A stretch of 64,000 nt of DNA from JAUUZT01 sp964654015 (lineage in GTDB: Bacteria > Chloroflexota > Dehalococcoidia > GIF9 > AB-539-J10): contig CAZZHQ010000001.1 of NCBI GenBank assembly GCA_964654015.1, positions 1 to 64,000 of the forward strand, given 5' to 3'. Below are positions 8,239 to 16,741 of the stretch, in pieces; within the stretch, counting starts at the first letter, position 1, and each line of letters begins with the position of its first letter. The position numbers were made by a program, and so were the translations under genes. Under the pieces are notes generated by a model, which searched no databases, had not been told where the DNA came from, and was given only the letters and a program-made list of their open reading frames with translations.

Positions 8239-8541
8239 TTAAGATGTCTGGATCTTGTAGGTATATCCATTGTCAGACTTTACAATCTCTTGGATCTCAC
8301 AAATATATATTTTAGCTATCACTGGGGGGACGACCGCTTGATCCTTAGCTGGTTTGATAGTCACTATCTCAGTTCTGTTAAATACCGTGACCTTTGTGTT
8401 GATGGTAAACTCCCCCCTTAAACCACCTCCATCCATAACAAGTATATAGCTATCTTCCGCCAGGAACCAACTGGCACCATGAGCACCATTAATCTCAACT
8501 TCTCCCAGAATTATATTCGGTTTTATCCTATCAGTCTCCAT
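8239..8541 (-). CDS. Hypothetical protein, 100 aa
   Basis: An acidic, apparently soluble protein rich in beta-branched residues (NIILGEVEINGAHG, GGLRGEFTINTKVTVFN), suggesting a small all-beta fold. It has no signal peptide, transmembrane segment or recognisable motif. The ATG at 8541 has only a weak upstream purine run. It stands alone in a gene-poor stretch, so it may be an orphan or part of a lost island. Unrecognised. Confidence 0.4.
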   Translation of the reverse strand: METDRIKPNIILGEVEINGAHGASWFLAEDSYILVMDGGGLRGEFTINTKVTVFNRTEIVTIKPAKDQAVVPPVIAKIYICEIQEIVKSDNGYTYKIQTS

Positions 8542-8566
8542 TCATAGAGCCTTCACGATATCGACA

Positions 8567-8698
8567 ATGGTCATCATGATAGTAATGGTAGCTCTAGTTC
8601 TCGTAATTCCATTCTACTACTGGATTATGAGATGTCAAGAACAAGCTGGACTTGCTGCATTACTGCTGGACTGTTTTTTAGGGACAGGTCATTGCTAA
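8567..8698 (+). CDS. Possible 43-aa single-helix membrane peptide
   Basis: The frame begins MVIMIVMVALVLVIPFYYW, one strong transmembrane helix, followed by a short Cys-containing tail. No good ribosome binding site is visible. It may be spurious; listed because the hydrophobic profile is coherent. Confidence 0.2.
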   Translation: MVIMIVMVALVLVIPFYYWIMRCQEQAGLAALLLDCFLGTGHC

Positions 8699-8753
8699 GG
8701 CATAGACGTGCTACAAATGTCTCTTAAAATAGAGGTTTGGTTAGGTAGTTAGA

Positions 8754-8803
8754 TTAAAAGCTAACTTAAAAGTTCTGCCTATCGTACAGTAGCGCCCACC
8801 ATT
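8754..8803. repeat. Dispersed 50-bp repeat, copy 1
   Basis: About 84% identical (42 of 50 positions by eye) to 11411-11460 in the same orientation. Shared blocks include TTAAAAGCTAA, GTTCTGCCTA and CGCCCACCAT. This copy directly precedes the integrase remnant. Confidence 0.75.
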
Positions 8804-9075
8804 CCAAAAGACAATTTAGCTTCAGGAAATTCACAAAGTTCACAAGAGATTTACTGGATAGATTCCTTCGGTCTAGAGCATCTGGTACAAACCAAAGGAC
8901 ACTAGAACTGTACCACTATGCATTAGACAGGTTTCTTGGCTACCCACTAACCCCTGAAGATATTAAGAATTACCTTGATAGCCTTACTTGTGGAAATGCA
9001 GGTTACATAGCATGTACCCCACACAACTTCCCGAGGCTCCTGCAGAAACTTCAGGAGGGTTGTGGAGGTAACTAG
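8770..9075 (+). pseudogene. Tyrosine recombinase N-terminal (core-binding) domain remnant
   Basis: A frame without a start codon reads FTRDLLDRFLRSRASGTNQR, then TLELYHYALDRFLGYPLTPE and DIKNYLDSL before diverging and stopping at 9073-9075. The pattern (short helix, R-S-R, TLELYHYALDRFL, LTPEDI..YL) is that of the SAM-like N-terminal domain of phage-type integrases. The catalytic domain is missing entirely. No homologous frame resumes downstream, so this is a truncated relic rather than a frameshifted gene. Confidence 0.6.
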
Positions 9076-9259
9076 TGAAGCCGCTAGTCTATCACAATAG
9101 CCAACATGGTTTCAAAAACCCCAGTTAGCCTTAAAAGTACTGCTGGTGCTCTGTCCTAATGAACAGGTTTACTATCATAGAGGATTCTTCTCTTTCACTT
9201 AGCAATTATCCCCTGTAGATTAATAATTCGACTGGGAGGTAGTACCTTAATTTGGTGGT

Positions 9260-9484
9260 TTAAATGCTCAAATCAATGATTTCATGGTCACCTATGCAAC
9301 CTACGCCACATGCACTTGTGTCTATGAATTTCTTTTCTTTCTCTGCTTCAGCCATTGTTGGATAGAGGGTAACTGCAAGCGCCATACACCATGCAAGAAG
9401 GGCATATTGCCCGTCACCTTGTATCCATTCAGCTTTCCTTCCCCATTTTCTCTGTGCTTTTGCACGCCATACGCTATCAACCAT
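9260..9484 (-). CDS. Hypothetical protein, 74 aa
   Basis: A short protein beginning MVDSVWRAKAQRKWGRKAEW with a strong ribosome binding site (AGGAG, 8-9 bp before ATG), which argues that it is translated. The middle (YALLAWCMALAVTLYPTMAEAEKEKKFID) suggests helical segments, and the C terminus carries a Cys/Gly cluster (CGVGCIGDHEII). No known domain is recognised. It is isolated between remnants. Confidence 0.5.
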   Translation of the reverse strand: MVDSVWRAKAQRKWGRKAEWIQGDGQYALLAWCMALAVTLYPTMAEAEKEKKFIDTSACGVGCIGDHEIIDLSI

Positions 9485-9826
9485 TTCTTAATCTCCTTCT
9501 GATTTCAGATGGCTAAAATCAGTCCCGGAGTAAATATCCCAAACCAATTTCCTGTATCTCCCGTGTAATCTGAAGATCCTCAGACAAGCCCTCACTGTTT
9601 CAGTAGCACTATTATACTCAGCCCTGTGGCCTCTTTGCTACTGACTTATCATCGCCTCGTTTAGGATTAATGGCTCAGGAATTGAGCCTGTATTGAGTCG
9701 GTCGGTCTAGTCTCCTGTTCCATAACGTGATGTAGAACAGTAAACTAGTCTAAAACAGTCCAGTTAAATCACATGATAAGATGATCGGCTTTATTATCCC
9801 CTTAATATTGAGAGTTACGACCTCTT
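9485..9826. other. Intergenic, no gene seen
   Basis: Both strands carry frequent stops in all frames. I found no tRNA, strong hairpin or recognisable remnant. Confidence 0.6.
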
Positions 9827-10321
9827 TCACAAGTGCGAGGTGATTTTTGGTTCAATCGCTAGAACAACGGAGGCCTCGACCTGACGTTGGGATATCTCCC
9901 AGTACTTTTGCAGAAGCTCGTCTTTATCAGGCATTAGTTTAAATCCATGCTTCTTGTAGAAGTTAATTGCCCAGGTAGCGTCTGCCCAAGTGCCTACAAG
10001 TAAGTGCCTGGACTTTGTCATCTTTCGAATATGGTCGAGGAGCCTGCTGCCAATGCCCCTCCTCTGATAATCAGGTAATATATAGGCATGCCTGATAAGT
10101 GCTACACCTTTAATGGGCTGTAAACCTATTACCCCTACCAGTTTTTCTGGTTCTTGCCAGCCGAAGAAGGTCATGTTTGTCATTTCATGTTGGAGTTCCT
10201 CTTCAGGCATATATGGCTCGTGATAACAGTCGTCTGGTATGACGCCATTGTAGACACTAGCTGCTACGTTTATGATGTTGCAGATAGTTGTTTCGTCTTT
10301 GCTAGAAAGCCTTTTAATCAT
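9827..10321 (-). CDS. GNAT-family N-acetyltransferase
   Basis: A 164-aa acetyl-CoA-dependent acyltransferase fold. The acetyl-CoA-binding motif A is visible as IRHAYILPDYQRRGIGSRLLDHI, and motif B near ATWAINFYKKHGFK. The N-terminal region (IINVAASVYNGVIPDDCYHEPYM) resembles GNAT proteins annotated as general amino-group acetyltransferases. No ribosome binding site stands out at ATG 10321. It is an isolated gene, and its substrate cannot be deduced. Confidence 0.85.
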   Translation of the reverse strand: MIKRLSSKDETTICNIINVAASVYNGVIPDDCYHEPYMPEEELQHEMTNMTFFGWQEPEKLVGVIGLQPIKGVALIRHAYILPDYQRRGIGSRLLDHIRKMTKSRHLLVGTWADATWAINFYKKHGFKLMPDKDELLQKYWEISQRQVEASVVLAIEPKITSHL

Positions 10322-10642
10322 TACGTAGGCATAATACTATTGGAATAGGTACAAATACAATTGCAGTAAGTCGCTTCTTAGCTTTAGAGTGATAAACCAG
10401 CTTCAGTTAACATTTGCCTGGTTTGTTAATTCATTACGCAAATCGTCAGATTGTTAGCTATTTGTTCTCTACGACAGAAACGATTATAATCCTAATCTAA
10501 TAATGTGTCTACAGCCCAAACCCCCCGATAATGACAGCCGTAAGGTAACACCCGTCATGACGATTGATGCGCAGACGAGCAAAAGATTGGCTATGAGTTA
10601 AAAACTTGGAGACAACAAAGATTTCACGCAAGAGGTGGACGG
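10322..10642. other. Intergenic, no gene seen
   Basis: The stretch separates divergent genes and should hold both promoters. AT-rich segments are present but no clear -35/-10 pair with good spacing was found. Confidence 0.5.
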
Positions 10643-11128
10643 ATGCTTAAACTGAGCGCTAAACAAGTTTCAGAGTTTTATCATCGCAGTTACACTGCCG
10701 TAGATGGGCTGTGGTACATGAAGGTTGAAGAGAAATACGGGTGTGACGCGGCACTTGAGATTGATAATGACGTCTGGAAAGTTTTGCCAAAAATACAAGC
10801 GCGTATGCTTAAGTCCACAGGGAAAATAGAAAACGGAATGGAAGCACTCTTTGAGTGTCTTACGACAAAGCTGATTCTTGAGGGGTTTAAGTTTGAGACC
10901 GAGAAGACTGAGAACGGTAGCGGTTTCAGAGTAATCATTGACAGCTGCCCCTGGTATGATTTGATGGTGAAATCTGGAAGAGAACATCTCGCTGGAAAGG
11001 TAGGGTCCCGCATTTGTAATACAGAGTATTCGGCGTGGGCTTCTGAGTTCGATAACGGCATTTGCTTTGAACTACAAAGTCAAATCTGCAGAGGTTCCGA
11101 ATCCTGTCGACTACAGTTCAGTAATTGA
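10643..11128 (+). CDS. DUF6125-like / V4R-like small-molecule-binding protein
   Basis: A 161-aa protein of the type annotated as DUF6125, related to the ATC-hydrolase and V4R groups, found in anaerobes. The N-terminal half is helical (YHRSYTAVDGLWYMKVEEKY, EIDNDVWKVLPKIQARMLK). The C-terminal half has conserved Cys positions (DSCPWYDLM, CNTEYSAWASEF) and ends FELQSQICRGSESCRLQF, like the terminal CxxxxxC motif of V4R domains. AGAGGTGG precedes the ATG. The function is unknown; a ligand- or metal-binding role is a guess from the fold family. Confidence 0.55.
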   Translation: MLKLSAKQVSEFYHRSYTAVDGLWYMKVEEKYGCDAALEIDNDVWKVLPKIQARMLKSTGKIENGMEALFECLTTKLILEGFKFETEKTENGSGFRVIIDSCPWYDLMVKSGREHLAGKVGSRICNTEYSAWASEFDNGICFELQSQICRGSESCRLQFSN

Positions 11129-11310
11129 CATTTTCCGCCCGGGAAATCCAGTAGAAGGAAAGAGCAGATTCAGCTGAACAAAAAACCAGAATGGTCAATA
11201 ATGGAGAGGTCATGGCTAAGTAGAAGCTAATTTGACAAATATGGCTAATAGAATAGAATAAGGGTACTACACATCAGAGGGGGTGGTGCCTATGGATAAA
11301 CATTGTAAAG

Positions 11311-11340
11311 GTACCCTGGGAGTTCAAACTCCCAGGGTAC
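11311..11340. repeat. Perfect 14-bp inverted repeat
   Basis: Arms GTACCCTGGGAGTT and AACTCCCAGGGTAC are separated by 2 bp. There is no T-run on either side, so it is not a classic terminator. The rest of 11129-11573 holds no gene; the 50-bp repeat copy 2 follows at 11411. Confidence 0.8.
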
Positions 11341-11410
11341 AAATTATTAAGTATCATTGGAGAAAAGATACCCGATAGTTAAATTGGTATTAATATACGA
11401 CTAGATCAGG

Positions 11411-11460
11411 TTAAAAGCTAATTCAAAGGTTCTGCCTAACATACGGTACCGCCCACCATC
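11411..11460. repeat. Dispersed 50-bp repeat, copy 2
   Basis: Diverged copy of 8754-8803 in the same orientation, 2.66 kb away. The sequence after it does not continue the integrase remnant seen after copy 1, so only this short unit is shared. Confidence 0.75.
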
Positions 11461-11573
11461 CGCTAGCTACAAGAACTCCAACCATTTACAACATCACAGA
11501 TACAACTCCAGGCTAATCGCAACTGTCACGTAATCGAGCAATGTGTTGAATATGCATCTTTTAAGTCGCAAGT

Positions 11574-12152
11574 CTACTTCTGGCCATATTGCTCGTTGGA
11601 AACAAGTTCGGAGATCTCTTTTCTTGACGGAGTTTTCCCTTCTTCAGCAGGGTATCCCAGCGGAGTCATTGCTACCACTTCCATCCCTCTTGGTAATTCG
11701 ATAGCTTCAGTGACATCGCTCGAATTAAAACCTCCTACATAAACGGTACCCAGACCGAGCGCATGGGCTGCCAGAACCAGGTTTTGCATGGCTATCCCTG
11801 CATCAAACATGTACCAGTCTCCCTTGTTGGTTAAGGAGACTTTCCAATCACTCCTGCCAGTGACTTTCTCTCCACCTGTAAATCCAGCTTTGCCAAGTTC
11901 AGCACAGACAACAATAACAACGGGAGCTTCCGTGAGTGCCGCTATTGCTGAATTGCCTGTACGAAGAGAGCTAGCAAGTTGTTTTCGTTTTTCCAAATCT
12001 CGTACTACTATATACCTGCTGCACTGGCTATTGGCCCAGGAGGGTGCCCATCGGGCTGCCTCCAGTACTTTTTGTAAAAGCTCCTCCGGAATAGGATCTG
12101 TCTTATAGTGGCGTATACTGCGCCTTGTTTTAATTGCATCCAGAACTTCCAT
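11574..12152 (-). CDS. Nitroreductase-family FMN oxidoreductase
   Basis: A flavin-dependent NAD(P)H oxidoreductase of the nitroreductase superfamily, about 192 aa. It shows the N-terminal TRRSIRHY FMN-binding motif, EAARWAPSWANSQ, and the later GIAMQNLVLAAHALGLGTVYVGGF segment that lines the flavin. ATG at 12152 is chosen because AAGGAG lies just upstream; the longer frame to 12197 has no such site and adds residues foreign to the family. Family members reduce nitro compounds, quinones or flavins; the substrate here is unknown. It lies next to an IS3 remnant and is transcribed alone. Confidence 0.88.
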   Translation of the reverse strand: MEVLDAIKTRRSIRHYKTDPIPEELLQKVLEAARWAPSWANSQCSRYIVVRDLEKRKQLASSLRTGNSAIAALTEAPVVIVVCAELGKAGFTGGEKVTGRSDWKVSLTNKGDWYMFDAGIAMQNLVLAAHALGLGTVYVGGFNSSDVTEAIELPRGMEVVAMTPLGYPAEEGKTPSRKEISELVSNEQYGQK

Positions 12153-12299
12153 AATCGTTCTCCTTTCAACGGTTAATATTCCCCAGTATATTAGCACCTC
12201 TCAAGCTTCACAAAAAGATAATCCCTAGTCTTTATAATGGCGATCTCTAACAGCCTATAAAAACTGCGTAATGTCATTCGGTGACATATTGAAATAAAA

Positions 12300-12477
12300 C
12301 TGGACTGCACCCCTATGATTGGACAGAAAGGGTTAGGAGAGGCTGGCGGGGAATCCTCTTTTATCATCTTTTTCATAGACAGTAATTCCTCGAACTCAGC
12401 AGGTGACCGATAATCCAGCGCCGAGTGAAGTCTCTCCTGATTATAGACTTCCTCGGTGAAATAGGAAAACCTAATCA
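12300..12477 (-). pseudogene. IS3-family transposase (OrfB) C-terminal remnant with IS end
   Basis: The minus-strand frame reads YFTEEVYNQERLHSALDYRS then PAEFEELL, the typical C-terminal end of IS3-family integrase-type transposases. About 75 bp further on, the sequence TGTCCAATCATAGGGG and TGCAGTCCA forms a likely IS terminus ending near 12300. The catalytic DDE part is missing, and the frame upstream of about 12477 is not transposase. It is a dead fragment. Its end sequence parallels the IS end at positions 1-55 but is not identical, so two different IS3-type elements have been here. Confidence 0.75.
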
Positions 12478-12620
12478 TCATACTGGTTCATGCTTTCATC
12501 GTGAATATCTGCTTATTAATCAGTATATGAGTGACTATACAAATCTTTACAACTTTATGTGTTCAATTTCAAGGTTTCACTTCAATCTTTAATTAATAAT
12601 CCATAATTTATCAGTGTGCA

Positions 12621-13406
12621 TTACAACCCGATACTTTTCTGATGGTTCCTCAATTTTTTTATCTCATCGGTGCAGGGATCAACTTCATAAAAAACAAATT
12701 CACTATTTTCTTTAGTGAGGAAAATATTCCGCCAGACTAATATTTTTCCGTACTGAGTATCTATTTCTACTTTTACCAAGCTAAGAGACCAAGGAGAAAG
12801 ACTATTCTTTATCCAGTGATCTTTAAGCTGGAAAGCCCACCCATCGTGGGCATTATAATCGGTTCCCCTGCAGGAGGGACATACATTCGTTTGGTCATTT
12901 TCCAAAAATTGTTTTAAAGTTTCAATGCTCATCAAAGGATAAGAATACCCGGCAGAACCCGCTACGCCAAAGCGAGTGAAGAGTTTTTTTCCTACTTCTA
13001 CAGTTTTTTTATAACTAATATATCCAGCTATTTCTCCCGATACTTTTTCGGGGGGTGGTTCTCTTAGACACCCAATCTCTACCTGAAGCTCAGCTTTCTC
13101 TTCTTCTAGTTTGGATATTTCAACATCTTTCTCGTCCAATACAGCACTAATTTCTTCTACTTGGCTATCTTTGATATTCAACTCGGTAATTTTCTCTTTA
13201 AGATCGCTCTTTAATCTGTCTCTTTCGGTCTCTACTACTGCTTTTTCATCTTGCAGCGCAGCTGCTTCAGCTTCTGCTGCTGTTTTCCCAGTTTGCAGCA
13301 TTGCTACCTGAGACTCCAACTCATTTATTCGGCCGGTAGAGCATCCTGGCGAAATTAATCCTACTATCAGAACTGCCAAAGCTATACTTGCAATCTTCTT
13401 TTTCAT
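12621..13406 (-). CDS. Coiled-coil lipoprotein, hypothetical
   Basis: A 261-aa predicted lipoprotein. MKKKIASIALAVLIVGLISP is a signal peptide followed by GC, where Cys22 would be lipidated. Residues ~27-115 form a coiled coil (INELESQVAMLQTGKTAAEA, then heptads rich in Glu, Lys and Leu). The C-terminal domain contains a CPSCRGTDYNAHDG segment with two Cys that could form a disulfide or bind metal. AGGGGAGA precedes the ATG. It starts 35 bp after xseB and may be cotranscribed with it. The function is unknown; surface anchoring is inferred from the lipobox. Confidence 0.75.
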   Translation of the reverse strand: MKKKIASIALAVLIVGLISPGCSTGRINELESQVAMLQTGKTAAEAEAAALQDEKAVVETERDRLKSDLKEKITELNIKDSQVEEISAVLDEKDVEISKLEEEKAELQVEIGCLREPPPEKVSGEIAGYISYKKTVEVGKKLFTRFGVAGSAGYSYPLMSIETLKQFLENDQTNVCPSCRGTDYNAHDGWAFQLKDHWIKNSLSPWSLSLVKVEIDTQYGKILVWRNIFLTKENSEFVFYEVDPCTDEIKKLRNHQKSIGL

Positions 13407-13440
13407 TTCTATTCTCCCCTCAAAAAAGCTAAATTCGCTG

Positions 13441-13659
13441 TCACTCGCTTTTCAGCTTTTCCAGGTCTTCAAAAACATTGGTCAATTCCTGCCTGGCTTT
13501 CCTGAGAGTATCCTCCATGGACTTTATCAGCGAGGCTGCCTCCCTGGCATCATCAGAAAGCTTGTCCACAGGGGTTTCAGAGCGGTCAAGCCTTTTCAGT
13601 ATCTCGTCAAGCCGTTCCTCTTTCTCTTCATAGGTCATATTTTCAATTTTGCGTTTCAT
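13441..13659 (-). CDS. xseB: Exodeoxyribonuclease VII small subunit
   Basis: A 72-aa protein. MTYEEKEERLDEILKRLDRS and the two-helix layout match XseB, the small subunit that assembles with XseA to degrade single-stranded DNA in mismatch repair and recombination. The start at 13659 is chosen because it gives the family length and removes a foreign N-terminal extension. It overlaps the 3' end of xseA by 17 bp, indicating translational coupling. Confidence 0.9.
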   Translation of the reverse strand: MKRKIENMTYEEKEERLDEILKRLDRSETPVDKLSDDAREAASLIKSMEDTLRKARQELTNVFEDLEKLKSE

Positions 13660-15064
13660 TGCCTGTACCCTCCGTTTTCTGAACGACACTCCATGTATAG
13701 CCATCGACAAACTGAGTTTCGATTGCTTCATCCTGCTGTAGCTGCGTAACACTCCGCAGGATTTCACTGCGAAGGTTCCTGGTAATGGTATATCCTTTCC
13801 TGAAAATCTGGGTGGGCATCATCGCGTTGAGTTGCCTTTCCATGTTAACCAGATTCACTTTTCGCTCAGTAACTATCTTCAGATACCTTGGCAGGTTAAT
13901 ATGACTGGAAGTGGATATTAAACGCTTCCTACTTGAATTTAACGACCAGTCACACTGGTGACGAAGTTTCTGATTTTTATTATTGAGAAACATCTTTTTA
14001 CTGTTAAAGCATTCCTCGAATTGTGACTTTATCTTCAGCGTGCCGTTAGTAAATTGCTGCAGTACAAGCTCATACTGTTTCCTGAATCCATTACGAGCTC
14101 CCAGTGACTTCCTGGATAACTCACGGCTGGATAACTCCATCCGCCAATCAACAGTATTCCTCAAACGACCACCGTCAAATTCAAGGCCATGCAGTAATTC
14201 TTGAAGAGTATTGACCAGAACTTCAGCGACTGCGGTTGGCGTCTTGAAGCTCGAATGTGCAACAACATCCAGGACGCCAGTATCAATCTCGTGTCCTATA
14301 CCTACCCATACAGGTACGGGGCACTTACTGATGGAGCGAGCAATCTGTTCGTTGTCGAACCATGCCAGGTCAAGCTGCGAACCTCCTCCTCTCACGATAC
14401 AGATAACATCCACTTTTGCCTTTGCCAGAAGCTTAATCGCTGAAACCGTTTCCCTTTTGGTATTCTCCCCCTGCATAGTGCAGTCAGCAAGTATTACCTG
14501 AAAAGAAAATGCTGAGCTAAAAAGCGTTTTTGTAAAATCGTTATAGGCAGCCGACTCTTTTCTGGTGATCAAACCTATTCGCAATGGAGCAGGGGTCAGG
14601 TAAGTTTCTGTATTCTTCTTAAGTACGTTTTCCCGGGATAACTTTTCAATAATTTGCCTGCGGTTAAGATTTATTTGTGACTCGCCAAACGAGGGGTCAA
14701 TATCATAGATATTTAGACTGAGGCCGTATACTTCATGGTAGCGCACGGCGCAAAGGACGCAGACTTCGCTATTGTCCTGTAACGCATCCGGCATACCCGC
14801 CTCACGTAGTTTATTAAGGATTTCATTGTATTCCCCCTGCCAGATAATCGCCCTGATTTGCGCAATTATATTTCCCTTCTCATCTACATCGGTAAGCTCA
14901 CAATAGTAGTTTTTATAACTGGTAGTACTCCTGGGTACAACCAAATGAGCTCTAACCCAGAACTCCTGGTTGGACAAATCCAGGAGAGATTTCTTGATAG
15001 ATGACGTTATTTCCTGTAATTGATATATCTTGTTTGCTGGATCCCGGTGAATAAATGCTTTCAT
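13643..15064 (-). CDS. xseA: Exodeoxyribonuclease VII large subunit
   Basis: A 473-aa catalytic subunit. The N-terminal OB-fold (IYQLQEITSSIKKSLLDL ... EFWVRAHLV ... YYCELTD) is followed by the catalytic core with RIGLITRKESAAYNDF, CIVRGGGSQLDLAWFDNE and GIGHEIDTGVLDVVA, then a long helical region and the C-terminal YTITRN segment. These are the diagnostic blocks of XseA. ATG at 15064 places the OB fold right at the N terminus; TTG at 15094 is an in-frame alternative. It is the first gene of an apparent xseA-xseB-lipoprotein unit. Confidence 0.93.
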   Translation of the reverse strand: MKAFIHRDPANKIYQLQEITSSIKKSLLDLSNQEFWVRAHLVVPRSTTSYKNYYCELTDVDEKGNIIAQIRAIIWQGEYNEILNKLREAGMPDALQDNSEVCVLCAVRYHEVYGLSLNIYDIDPSFGESQINLNRRQIIEKLSRENVLKKNTETYLTPAPLRIGLITRKESAAYNDFTKTLFSSAFSFQVILADCTMQGENTKRETVSAIKLLAKAKVDVICIVRGGGSQLDLAWFDNEQIARSISKCPVPVWVGIGHEIDTGVLDVVAHSSFKTPTAVAEVLVNTLQELLHGLEFDGGRLRNTVDWRMELSSRELSRKSLGARNGFRKQYELVLQQFTNGTLKIKSQFEECFNSKKMFLNNKNQKLRHQCDWSLNSSRKRLISTSSHINLPRYLKIVTERKVNLVNMERQLNAMMPTQIFRKGYTITRNLRSEILRSVTQLQQDEAIETQFVDGYTWSVVQKTEGTGNETQN

Positions 15065-15150
15065 TGTAATCAGTTGTTCCCTGTTTATATGCAAGCATTA
15101 TACCACTCCAGATGGCACGCATTGCTTGTTAAAGACTATTGCATGATGAG

Positions 15151-15374
15151 ATTCTTCGCTTCGCTCAAGAATGACCTCCTCTCTTATAATACCCACTCTC
15201 TCATGTCATACCCGCGAAAACGGGTATCCCCCATCAGGCTCATTTCAAGACGGTGTTCTCACTGTTACATACGCATGGAACTTTAGAAATGTAAGCTTGT
15301 GGCGGTACCCAGCCTGCCCCGATACCGGGTAGATTCCTGCTACCTGCTTTCGCAGGCACAGGTTTCGCAGGAAT
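15151..15374. repeat. Cluster of REP-like palindromic elements
   Basis: Three hairpins lie in a gene-free stretch. First, ATTCTT/AAGAAT around CGCTTCGCTC (15151-15172). Second, ATACCCG/CGGGTAT around CGAAAA (15208-15227). Third, ATTCCTGC/GCAGGAAT with a nested CCTGC/GCAGG (15333-15374). Such elements are usually dispersed many times in a genome. No gene is seen in 15095-15453. Confidence 0.6.
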
Positions 15375-15453
15375 GACATAAGGGACGCAGGAGTGCCACA
15401 AGCTATATTGTTAGACTGGTTTGTTCAATAATGCTTCAGAAAAGAGAAACTAT

Positions 15454-15500
15454 TAATGGATTTCAGCGCAGTGAGAAGTAATTGGTTTAACAGGACAGAT
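15454..15500. repeat. 47-bp perfect direct repeat, left copy
   Basis: Identical over 47 bp to 16742-16788, same orientation. It begins TAATGGATTTCAGC and ends AACAGGACAGAT. The two copies bracket the ligase fragment and the DHDPS-family gene. Confidence 0.95.
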
Positions 15501-15656
15501 GAGGTGGTGGTGGCTTTAATGCTAGTTGAAAATGTAGTTATTAATTTTGAAAAATGGATCTCTGATGATAGAATCAATTTAGCCAAGTTTGCGGTACCAA
15601 GGTATTTGAGAGTGATGGATGATTTTCCAAAAACACAAACAGGAAAATTAAGTTAA
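15501..15656 (+). pseudogene. AMP-forming acyl-CoA synthetase, C-terminal fragment
   Basis: The frame reads EVVVALMLVENVVI and later LAKFAVPRYLRVMDDFPKTQ followed by TGKLS and a stop. This is the C-terminal subdomain of AMP-dependent acyl-CoA ligases (KFxVPRxxxxxxxxPKTxTGKxxK), but the large N-terminal AMP-binding domain is absent. The frame begins inside the 47-bp repeat (ATG at 15456), which contributes unrelated residues. The fragment also ends just short of the usual last lysine-containing helix. It is a relic and its sequence is AT-richer than flanking genes. Confidence 0.7.
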
Positions 15657-15745
15657 GATAAAGAAGGTGTTACATTTGATACTTGGCAAAATCAAAATAG
15701 ATAATTAACATGTTATAAACTATTTAATATTTTTGGGAGGTGATA

Positions 15746-16633
15746 ATGAATATTAATGAAATTAAAGGTGTAATACCGCCGGCGACTACGCCTTTTGATA
15801 AATCAGGTAATATAGATTTTGGAGCAATTAAAAGTCAAATAGACTGGCTTTGTAGTTTTAATATTGGTGCTATCGCTGTAGGTGGATCAACTGGTGAAGG
15901 CCACACTTTAAATAGAGAAGAATACAAAAATTTAATTTCAGAAGCTGTGAACTGTACTAAACAAAATATTCCTATTATAGCTGGAGTAATAACTGATAGC
16001 ACTCAAGAATCAATACTGAGAGGCAACTTAGTAAAAGACATGGGCGTAGCTGCCCTACAAGTTACACCTGTGCATTATTTATTTAGACCAGATGATGAGG
16101 CTATGGTTCAGCACTTTAAAAGTTTAGCAGATGGTACGGGCTTACCTATTATTATTTATAATGTAATTCCCTGGACTTATTTATCACCTCAATTACTTGT
16201 TAGAATTATGGACGAAGTACCTTTAGTAGTTGGTGTCAAACAAAGTGCAGGGGATATGAAACTATTTGCAGATTTAATGATAATGGCAAAGCCAGAGTAT
16301 CAAATTTATAGTGCTGTAGATGCCTTGCTGTATTCATCTTATACTCTTGGTGCGTATGGGTCTATAGCCGCAATTTTGACCGCTGCGCCTGGGCCTTCGG
16401 TTGATTTATGGGATGCTGTTAAAAATGGTGATCATAATGTTGCCAGAAATTTACATGAGAAATTACTAAGGTTATGGAATGCAATGCCTCATGAAAATTT
16501 ACCAGCATGTGTAAAATATGCACAAAAAATACAGGGGGTTAATTCAGGTTTTTCTCGTGAACCAATGCCAATGCCTAGTAAAAATGTTCAACTTGAAATT
16601 GGAAAAGCATTATTAGGGTTAGGTATTTCATAA
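15746..16633 (+). CDS. Dihydrodipicolinate synthase / N-acetylneuraminate lyase family aldolase
   Basis: A class I (Schiff-base) aldolase of the DapA/NAL superfamily, 295 aa. The GGSTGEGHTL phosphate/carboxylate loop, the tyrosine of IIIYNVIPW and the Schiff-base lysine of GVKQSAG are all in place. GGGAGG lies just before ATG 15746. Family members act on pyruvate adducts (DapA, NanA, KDG aldolase, hydratase-aldolases); the sequence does not decide which. The setting argues against housekeeping DapA: the gene is AT-rich, isolated, and lies between two identical 47-bp repeats beside gene fragments. Recent acquisition is likely. Confidence 0.85.
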   Translation: MNINEIKGVIPPATTPFDKSGNIDFGAIKSQIDWLCSFNIGAIAVGGSTGEGHTLNREEYKNLISEAVNCTKQNIPIIAGVITDSTQESILRGNLVKDMGVAALQVTPVHYLFRPDDEAMVQHFKSLADGTGLPIIIYNVIPWTYLSPQLLVRIMDEVPLVVGVKQSAGDMKLFADLMIMAKPEYQIYSAVDALLYSSYTLGAYGSIAAILTAAPGPSVDLWDAVKNGDHNVARNLHEKLLRLWNAMPHENLPACVKYAQKIQGVNSGFSREPMPMPSKNVQLEIGKALLGLGIS

Positions 16634-16741
16634 TTTTTAAATATTTTATTTAAAAAATATTAGGATCAATGTTATCAAAAATTATATTAAAACATAAAGG
16701 ATTATATTGATGGGAAATAATAAATTTAAGGGATGCTGGCC

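Noticed and set aside
12191..12481. 96-codon minus-strand frame as a functional gene
   Set aside because: Only its first part is transposase-like; it then reads through the IS end into unrelated DNA, so it is a remnant.
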